From the NCBI GenBank assembly GCA_963971405.1, contig OZ020488.1:42824888-42888887 (forward strand): DNA of 64,000 bases, in the 5' to 3' direction. Positions 55,997 to 64,000 of this stretch are shown piece after piece. Each line of letters opens with the position of its first letter. Position 1 is the stretch's first letter. The translations under genes were made by a program, and so were the position numbers. Source of the stretch: Psococerastis gibbosa (lineage: Eukaryota; Arthropoda; Insecta; Psocodea; Psocidae). The notes under the pieces were generated by a model. That model searched no databases. It was not told the origin of the DNA and saw only the letters and a program-made list of their open reading frames with translations.

Positions 55997-57392
55997 TTTG
56001 GCCTTGGGGGGGCCCCTTCGCCGGAATTGTGTGGAGGCCCTTTCTCGGGCAGAAAAGTCGAAAAGACGAATATTCTACTATCATTTATAGACTCATAATG
56101 CAAAATAGAATAGAATAAGGCGATTAATAATTAATGCCACGGGACGCTCCGATTTCCCGCCAAATATTTCGATTTTATTTATTTGCTTTAGTTTGTTATT
56201 TTAGTTTTTTTTTTAATCTAGGCTATTGCGATTTTGTATTTTATGGCTTTCTGTGGGGGCAAACAATTAAAATTACACTCTCTTTATTAAAATTATTTAT
56301 AGCTGATAATGACTTTACTTTTATCAGTTTTAATTTTGAAAAAATTCGTTTAAAAGTTGCGGTTGTAACTGGAAGGGTCAACAATAAAAAGCATGCTGTT
56401 ATTACCTCCGGAAAACTGGATGAAAGACTATTGAATATTATCAGTAATAATTCAATGAGTTCCTTAATGGAATGAATTTTTTGAATTTCAGATTTTAAGC
56501 ATCGTTAAATTTTGGGCACTTTTTTAAAGACCTCCTCCCTTTTCTGTTTAATTTTTGTTTTCGTAGCTCCGCTGGGATAATCTCTTTTCCTTGACCGGAA
56601 TATTATAGAGACATCATTTTTCGATTTGGTTTCTTTCATTTTTTAAGAAACTTTTGCACAATAGTGTTCTTTATACCATCGGAAAGTAGAGATTTCAACG
56701 AACAAAAAAAAGCCCACCTAATTTTTTAAAAAAATTGACATTTTGACGTGAGATTTTTTGATTGAAAATTCCATTTTTCCATATAATATAGTCAAAATTA
56801 GTTGGAAAAAATTAATATTTTAAATCAAAAAAATTACAGTGTATTTAGAACATACAAAAGTGAGTTTTCCCCTATTTTCACGAAGAAAAAAAAAATTGTG
56901 AAAGTTAAAAATAAAAAACCAAAACCCTGGTTTTTGGCATTTTTCTCATAAAATTTGAGGTTACGTGAAATATTCTTATTACCTACCTTTTTGCTATTTG
57001 ACGTTTTTCTATAGGACTTGTAGTTTTGTCGGAAATGAAGATGTACCGTATTTCACCCTTAAAAACCACCCCTACCTGCCTCCCGAACTCAGATCGCCCG
57101 TAATTTATTTTTTCTTTATTGTCTGTCATATTGTCTTCCATTTGCAATGGGTTTCATTCTACTAGTACTATAATTTAATGTTAAAAATATCTACCCTGGG
57201 CTACTAAGGGAAAGTAGGAATAGAACTCCTGTTTTTATACGCAGAAAAATAATTGCTATGGAAACAGGAAACGTTTCCGACTTTACCAAACCTAACCTAA
57301 CTTACTTCCAAAGTTTCTTTGCCTTCGGCCATTAACTTGTGAACATCTGCAGTAGTCCACCTCTTGCCATATGTTTCCTTTTGTTGTTTTTT

Positions 57393-58203
57393 GCTTTCCA
57401 ATTTGTACGTATAGTAGTATAAGGAAAGCTTTGTGATGGTCGAAATTTTCGATTCAGAGATTTCAACGGATTAACACGTTTTCAGGTCCCAGGAACCCAA
57501 AAAAGTGGTTTTTACAAATTGTCGCTCTGTCTGACTGTTCATCGATTTCCGAGCAAACTACTCGGTCAATTTTGATGAAATTTAGCATGTTGGTTTACAA
57601 AAATCATACCTCGGGGCTATTTTTTTGAATTTTGGGGGGTTTTATTCTCAAAAAACTCCAAAAAAAACGTCTAAAAAAATTATTTCTCAATAACGGTTCC
57701 AATGATTTCTTTTAAATTCACATACAGTATATTGTAGTCGTTATTAATTTTGACAAAACGCGGGGGGTCGCTTGCCCCTTGATAGTTTGCTTCTGGGGGT
57801 AAAAAAATAAAAATAACAAAATTTTAATGAAAATAACTAAAAAATAATTTTTCTGTGAAACCTTTCTATCGATGACTTCTAACTTCAGGCATGTTTTAGG
57901 TGTTAAATTGAGTAACGAAACCGGACAGGTTGCTTTCCTAAAAAAACTATTTGGTTTTGTGCAAAAAGTTTTTTTTTTTAATGATAGAAAATTCACGCTC
58001 AAATGCTTTGCGTGCCCTGCCATTATTGCTGTGTGGGAATGTGACCTATCTAGAATTTATCTCACCTCCAATGACGTCAGGTGGACACCCTCCCCCCTCC
58101 GAGATATCGGAAATTTAGCCATAGTAAAATTATTTACCATCAAATTACTCATTGTCTCTATCTACTAATTTTGATAAATTGGAAAGCATGTTCGAGTAAA
58201 CTC
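57393..58203 (+). mobile_element. Hairpin-ended repeat, copy H
   Basis: Nearly full length, starting at GCTTTCC. The last bases (CGGACCGGTTC) are replaced at about 58203 by the retropepsin fragment. The 70 bp to its left (57310-57385) match, in reverse, the 70 bp to the right of copy A (2635-2705). Confidence 0.83.
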
Positions 58204-58213
58204 TTATATTTCA

Positions 58214-58829
58214 TTGGTCAACCACGACATCTCACCGTTTCCAGCTAAGGTGTATGTTTCCTGCATAGGGCCTAGTGCGAGACTGTTCCTCAATGTGGAC
58301 ATTTCAGGCATTCCGTTCCCATCCCTCATTGACTGTGGCTGTAGCAATACTTCAATTGACTCAACATATTTTGATATATTGATGGCAAGAGGATGTACAG
58401 TAGTACCCCACAAGGGAACAGTGCACCTTGCTGACAACAGCTCCATAGAAATCGTGGGACAAGCCTACGTCACATTCAATATAGGCTCTAGAAAACTGAA
58501 GCAGGCTGTCCACTTAGTAAAAGGCCTTCACAATCCGTGTATTATCGGTATGAACACCCTAACGATGTTGAAGGTCTCCATAAATTTCGAGAGTAGAGTA
58601 ATGTCTCTGGCCCCACTAGCACCCCAAACAGAACCTGAGCAGATTCAACTAAAAGAAAAGGACGGGTTGAACATAGCCTCTCTAGCGTTAGAAGATGCTG
58701 ACGCTGAGGACTACGAAACCCTTATACCGGACCCAGAATTCAGGTCAGAATCCTTTGACCACGTTATGATGTCACCGAATGACAAGTTAGCTGAGGCTAA
58801 TTTTCTTTCCGCCTGGTACGAGAAATTCT
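58214..58829 (+). pseudogene. LTR-retrotransposon protease-region fragment
   Basis: The open frame encodes a retropepsin-like domain: LID-C-G-C-S at the place of the usual D-T/S-G motif, a central flap-like region, and CIIGMNTL near the end, like the I-I-G-M-D-x-L block of Ty3/gypsy-type proteases. It is followed by an acidic linker. Reverse transcriptase, integrase and LTRs are not seen nearby. The left end abuts a copy of the hairpin-ended repeat (to about 58203). The right part is interrupted at 58830 by a LINE insertion; sequence beyond 59166 may be its continuation and soon meets a stop. It is an inactive fragment. Confidence 0.7.
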
Positions 58830-58830
58830 T

Positions 58831-59153
58831 TTTTTTTTTTTTTTTTTTCTTTTGCGTCGGCGATGGGGAGCCATTCAGCCACTAATGTGCGGCAGTCTTA
58901 AATAGCTTTTTTACTGTTTTTTAAAAAATTATGAAGAGCAAAATATATTGTTGGGCTGGATGTTTCTAAAATTGAAAGTAGATTGAAAGGTCTGACTATG
59001 GAATTTGGGAGGCAATTAAGGAGGACTGTACGTTGTGCTGAGTGTGATGGGCATTCTAATATAATATGCTGTAGGGTTTCAGTTGACCCCGGACAAGTGT
59101 CGCACATGCCACTGGGGTCCCTACCTATCTTCCACAAGTACCTCTTCGTACCT
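58831..59153 (-). mobile_element. 5'-truncated LINE 3' end with poly(A) and 12-bp target duplication
   Basis: On the - strand the frame carries CDTC-x(9)-H-x(4)-C, the zinc-knuckle-like C-terminus of LINE ORF2 proteins, and ends at TAA near 58898. A poly(T) run on + (58831-58849) is its tail. CGAGAAATTCTT occurs on both sides (58819-58830 and 59154-59165), a clear target-site duplication inside the retropepsin fragment. Confidence 0.85.
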
Positions 59154-59205
59154 CGAGAAATTCTTGTCTTCCACTAGCAACTAAATTTGACAACTAGGGG
59201 CAAAG

Positions 59206-60645
59206 TACACATGGTGTCCTAAGACCCCCCCCCCCTCCAGGTATTTAGGCAATTTACGCCAATGTATGAAATCCACATAACAATGGGCCTATAGGCCTAT
59301 GAGACTACCTGTATTTAGTCATGCTCTACCTAAATAGCCTACGAGATAAGCAACTAAGATATGCGTAGAATTCTGAATGAGTCACTACCATACTGAATCA
59401 CTGACTCTTGTTGATAACCTAATTCTGTATTTAACACGCCGTTAGATCATGTTAGAAGACTTATTAGACATTTTGAAATTTGCCACCTCTGGGATACTCA
59501 GAAGATGCCGCCCCCCCCCCCCCCCCGCCCCAACCAAGTCTGAGATTTTTTCACCTTTTTATTTTAAGTAATTGAGAACGAACTTAGGGGCAAATTTAAT
59601 TTTAATGGAGTTACAATTCTGGTACTCCGGCAAGAATTTACCCGAAATCAGCCGCCCTGGGCTTAAGCCCAGTTAGCCAAGAGGGTAAATCAGGCAGGAG
59701 GTAAATTTTGGATCGGGGGAGTTTTACCCCCTCCACCACGGAGAGGTGCCTGAAAGGAACACTAGACCAAGCCTACGTAGGCTACAGGAATTTTGAGCTT
59801 CCTAAACGAAGGTATGATAATATGTAGGCCAACATACATTAGAATTATTTTGAACTCATGAAAAAAATTAGGTTGAAATGGTATAGGGTTTAAAGCCTTT
59901 ATACGTAATCATGCGTAAATCCATTATTCACTAACATAGCCCCAATGATGGATTCACCTTTTTGTGTTAAAGTAGACCTACTTTTGAATAGAGACGTGCC
60001 TGAAAGAAACAATGGTATGCAGTGTCTTCCTCAACGTGGGCATATTGGGTTGTCGAATACCTCGATTTTCTGCGCTGCAGGTGGTGTCGTCGGGGATGGA
60101 TGTTGTAAGACGTAACGGTTCCCATTTTTTGCCAACTGCTGCTGCCTCCCAGGTGTCCAAGACTCTTGGGCGGATACAAGGGTAGCTGTAGCTGCCTACC
60201 CCCAAATTTGGTAAATCTATTTTAATTTATTACGCTCTGGTTTAATCGATCCTACATGTGATTTTTCCGATTTTGACCCACAACAACCCCCCCCCCCCCC
60301 CAATGGCCTGGATGCGTCCATGCCAAGACTGCTTTCTTGATGCTGGGTGAATGACATTGTACATATTTCGGTATAGTTTCTTCTAGACTATGAAGCCTGT
60401 CTAGGCACTTTATTAATGGGCGGTCTGCATGTGCAATATCCTGAAGTACTTTTTATGAGACTAGGCCTACTTATAATGGTCCCCCACTCCGTGGATTTCG
60501 GTCATTATTTGTATTGTTTTTCGTATGAATTTTGCGCCATTGGCAAACTGGTATACGACATTGAAGTCAATTAATAAATAAGCGATATTGGACAAGCTGA
60601 GACAAGCTTACCATGGGCGCAATGAAACATAAGAAAGCAAGACCA
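59206..60645. other. No gene; poly-C tracts
   Basis: 59206-59265 (CACATGG, GTCCTAAG, CTCCAGGTATTT, CGCCAATG) matches 12762-12812 around a poly-C run. Further poly-C runs lie at 59510-59526 and 60287-60301. No coding signal. Confidence 0.45.
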
Positions 60646-60770
60646 TTGAATATATAACACTATGTATATAGTGCTATATATCTGTACTTGGTTGTCTTGC
60701 CATTGAATATATAACTCTATACATATATAGTGTTATATATTCAATGGCAAGACAACCAAGTACAGATATA
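60646..60770. repeat. AT-rich nested palindrome (ATTGAATATATAACAC)
   Basis: Arms TATCTGTACTTGGTTGTC and its complement surround a second palindrome built on CATTGAATATATAAC / GTTATATATTCAATG. The same core occurs at 51953-51993 and 52073-52112. Confidence 0.7.
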
Positions 60771-60869
60771 CGAGTCTGGGTCTGACATAGGGTGTGTAAG
60801 AAGTAACGAAGTCATTACGATAAAGTAGGTATATGACGAAGCAGTAGAACCAGAGACGATAGGATTTTT

Positions 60870-61557
60870 GCTTTCCAATTTATACGTAGTATAAGGAAAG
60901 CTTTGTGATGGTCAAAGTTTTCGATTCCGAGATTTCAACGGATTTACACGTTTTGAGGTCCCAGGAACCCAAAAAAGTGGTTTTTACGAAATGTCTGTCT
61001 GCCGCTCTGTCGCTCTGTCTGTCTATTCGTCGATTTCCGGGCAAACAACTCGGTCGATTTTGATGAAATTCGGCATGTAGGTTCACAAAAATCATGCCTC
61101 GAGTTTTTTTTTTGGGCTAACTCAATTTGGGGGGTTTTATTCTCAAAAAACTTCAAAAAAACGTTTAAAAAACGTATTACTCAAAAACGGCTACAACGAT
61201 TTCTTTTAAATGCACATATACTATAGTGGTTATTAATGTTAACAAGATGTGTTGGGTCGCTTGCCCCTTGATAGTTTGCGTCTGGGGGTAAAAAAAATAA
61301 AAATAACTAAATTTGAATGAAAAATGACTAAAAAATAATTTTTCTGCGGAACCTTTCTATCGATGATTTCTACCTTCAGGCATGTTTTAGGTGTTAAATT
61401 GAGTAACGAAACCGGACAGGTTACTTGCCCTAAAAACTATTTGGTTTTGTGCAAAAAATGTTTTTTTGAAAAAATGATAGAAAATTCACCTCCAGTGACG
61501 TTTGATGGACAACCCCCCCCCCCCCCCCCCCCCGAGATATCCCAGTATAACCATAGG
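60870..61557 (+). mobile_element. Hairpin-ended repeat, copy I (first of a head-to-tail pair)
   Basis: Starts with GCTTTCC at 60870 and runs to a 19-base poly-C tract (61514-61533), then passes directly into the next copy without the normal 3' end. Confidence 0.8.
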
Positions 61558-62388
61558 CCTAGTATAATGAAAGCTTTGTGACGATCCAAATTTTCGATTC
61601 CGAGATTTCAACGGATTTACACATTTTAAGGTTTTCACGAAATGTCTGTCTGTCTGTCTGTCGGTCTGTCGATTTCCGGGCAAACTACTCGGTCGATTTT
61701 GATGAAATTCGGCATGTAGGTTCAAAAAAATCATACCTCGGGAAATTTTTTTTTCATTTTGGGCTAACTCAATTTGGGGGGTTTTATTCTCAAAAAACTA
61801 AAAAAAAACATCTAAAAAAATTATTTCTCAAAAACGGTTCCAACGATTTCTTGTAAATTCACATATATTGTAGTTGTTGTTAATGTTGATAAAATGCGGG
61901 GGGTCGCTTGCCCCTTGATAGTTTGCTTCTGGGGGTAAAAAAAATAAAAATGACTAAATTTTAATGAAAAATGACTAAAAAATAATTTTTCTGCGACACC
62001 TTTCAATCGATGATGATCGATGAATCAATGATTTCTACCTTCAGGTATGTTTTAGGTGTTAAATTGAGTAACGAAACCGGATAGATTACTTTCCCATAAA
62101 AGTATTTGGTTTTGTACACAAAAATGTTTTTTGAAAAAATTCACGCTCAAATGCATGGCGTGCCCTGCCAGTATTGCTGTGTGGCAATGTGTTGGTCTGA
62201 CCTATCTAGAATTTACCTCACCACCAGTGACGAGTGACGTCAGGTGGACAACACCCCCCCCCCCCCAGCCCTCCGAGATATCGGAAATTTATCCATAGGA
62301 AAATTATTTACCATGAAATTACTCATTTTCTCTATCTACTAATTTTGATAAATTTTAAAGCATGTTCCAGTAAACTCGGACCGGTTCT
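61558..62388 (+). mobile_element. Hairpin-ended repeat, copy J (second of the pair)
   Basis: The 5' hairpin is partly lost (CTAGTATAATGAAAGC). The rest is complete to CGGACCGGTTC at 62388, with poly-C at about 62254-62266. The I/J junction looks like unequal recombination. Confidence 0.8.
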
Positions 62389-63165
62389 TTTTGCTACTGG
62401 AGCTTGTTATTCCCGCGCCAAATCAAACACCTTGGAGTTAAGTTCTTGCCCATTTCAACGATATAGGCTTACTTATTTTTTTCGGGATTTAAGAGTTTTG
62501 CCAGTCTGTAGAGGCTTTTCTCCCGAACACATTTTCTATTTGAATTTCGACTTTTTTCGAAGCGGGTTACTAACTTAATTAGGGTATTGATATGTATGTT
62601 AACTTTGTAAATGATGAATCGTTCCCAAATTAATATTTTTACCGTTAACCAAGACAACCGTCTGGATGACAGCCTCTGGGGGGGTCCGAATTCCGGTTCT
62701 GCCCAGGCGTCAGACCAGATGTGCAGTCCGGATTCCATTACTTTAACCATCAGGGGGTCTCTTTTTCTATAACCCATAGGTAACATAAGAACTCTTTCTA
62801 AGTCTTATTACTGTCATTAGGGACAGGATGGGCATTGTTGGAATGTGGTACGAACTGGATGAAAACAATTAAAGGAACTTTGGGTAAAAAAAGTGACAAA
62901 GTCCTCTGCGTTGAGCGTGTACCTATAGGTAATTTGGAACATTCCTCAAAAAGGTTGAAAAGGCTAGTAGGCCTATAACAGTGACAGTTTTTGTGGTATT
63001 TGTTACACTTCTCTTTTTAACCAAATTACCAGTCCATACGTCGGCAGACACAAGTTTTGGTTTACCTATTTGTGCTCATGCCTTATGCCAATCTAATACT
63101 TGTACTATGGATAGGTCTGATTTCGAATGATGCGTTAGAAAAAGAACGGAAGGGATACTACTTAT
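62389..63165. other. No gene recognised
   Basis: Unassigned sequence between the last hairpin-ended repeat and a LINE fragment. 63526-64000 is also without a gene, with a poly-C run at 63795-63808 following CGGATCGCCC, possibly a worn hAT-like end. Confidence 0.35.
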
Positions 63166-63525
63166 CATGCTCGATGGCACGGTTAAATATAGACTACTGT
63201 ACTCTGATAAAAAGTATTACAGGTAAATGGGTAGGGCATTTATTAAGACACGAAAATCTGGTACACACCATCATTGAGGTTGCAGTGAAAGAAACCAATA
63301 GAAGAAAGAGGGCGGCCGAAGAAGGAATTCATGGAAGTGAAAGAGGAAGCTGGAGCTCGAACGCACCAAGAGCTGAAGAGAAAGGCGCAGGACCGAGAGA
63401 GCTGAAGGATGGTATGGAGGGAGTTGCTGCCAACCAACCGTTGAGATTGTGACCTCAATATAAGACTCATGCCTTCTTTCAGTTTTGTTAATAAAGTTTT
63501 TTATAATAATAATAATTCGTGTATT
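63166..63525 (+). pseudogene. LINE C-terminal fragment with ATAATAAT tail
   Basis: KWVGHLLRHENLVHTIIE, then a basic stretch, and GVAANQPLRL before the stop at 63452. AATAAA occurs near 63491 and the unit ends in ATAATAATAATAAT. The frame seems shifted in the middle (ERAEGWYGG in another frame). Confidence 0.68.
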
Positions 63526-64000
63526 TTTTTTTTTAATTTTTTACATTTATACAGATATTGTAGCATATGACAAAGATATTTGCTGACAAAATGCGTAAAA
63601 CCCCTTTATTTCTGACCTGTTTATCAAAAAGTTCCCCGGGGAGACCCCTGGACCCTCCCCTTCAATAAATTAATTTTCTTCGTAAATTCAAACGTTATCT
63701 ACTGATATCAAAATGTTTTCCACTCTTTTTTAGGCATATTTCTTCTAAAAATAAAAATAAATCGCCCGGATGAGACTCCGGATCGCCCTTTGCCCCCCCC
63801 CCCCCCCCAACTGTCTGACGGCTGCGTAAGGGACATTAAAGTCATGCCCCCTAATTTAAAAGCCCCCCTTCAAAAATGTATCGTTACGCCACTGGTCCAC
63901 AGTGAATCATTATTATGCAAGCGAGGACAATAATTATCAGCACAACAAATATAATTTGACTCCAAATACTTGATGTGGGTTATTTCTGTATTTTGAACAT

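Noticed and set aside
56134..56475. 113-codon hydrophobic open frame
   Set aside because: Phe/Tyr/Ile-rich as expected for T-rich DNA by chance; no motif, no splice context, no neighbour support.
1..64000. CRISPR arrays, operons, bacterial promoters or a prophage
   Set aside because: Split genes with GT-AG introns, SINEs and LINEs show the DNA is eukaryotic; no spaced direct-repeat array fits CRISPR.

Overview
This is a repeat-dense eukaryotic nuclear window. It has AT-rich intergenic DNA, split genes with GT-AG introns, and tRNA-derived SINEs, LINE fragments and small hairpin DNA transposons of the kinds common in arthropods. I infer an arthropod, possibly an insect, because a small complex I subunit, a collagen galactosyltransferase and an insect-style orphan GPCR sit in a large-genome setting. 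The species cannot be named from the sequence.

Gene content is low. Four host loci are supported. (1) A five-exon rhodopsin-class GPCR on the + strand (26535-34339) splices in frame to 398 residues. (2) The first three exons of a GLT25-type procollagen galactosyltransferase (COLGALT) lie on the - strand (39842 down to 36341); its C-terminal half is not found here. (3) NDUFB1, the MNLL subunit of mitochondrial complex I, is a single coding exon at 42663-42860 (+). (4) An intronless 678-residue RING-finger protein with internal repeats lies at 52357-54393 (+). No functional link between them is visible; they are neighbours, not an operon.

Layout. 1-25 kb is almost entirely mobile elements: LINE 3' ends, SINEs sharing a conserved centre, Harbinger-like MITEs with TAA/TTA target duplications, hAT-like elements with 8-bp duplications, TTAA-duplicating elements, and a high-copy hairpin-ended element with (TCTG)n and poly-C tracts. 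25.9-35.3 kb is the GPCR locus. 36.3-39.9 kb is COLGALT. 40-52 kb has NDUFB1 amid LINE, SINE and DNA-transposon debris. 52.3-55 kb is the RING gene with an 88-bp tandem repeat in its 3' flank. 55-64 kb returns to repeats, including a retropepsin-coding LTR-element fragment split by a LINE insertion.

The most unusual feature is the GPCR locus. Short tandem duplications occur independently at three places in the same gene: the N-terminal exon, the exon encoding TM3, and the stop-codon/3' UTR region. The upstream TM3-exon copies are near-identical 234-bp (78-codon) units that all end at the same stop. The second notable item is an intact tRNA-like cloverleaf with its own T-run, inside a mobile unit bounded by a 13-bp duplication and itself nested in a TTAA-duplicating element.
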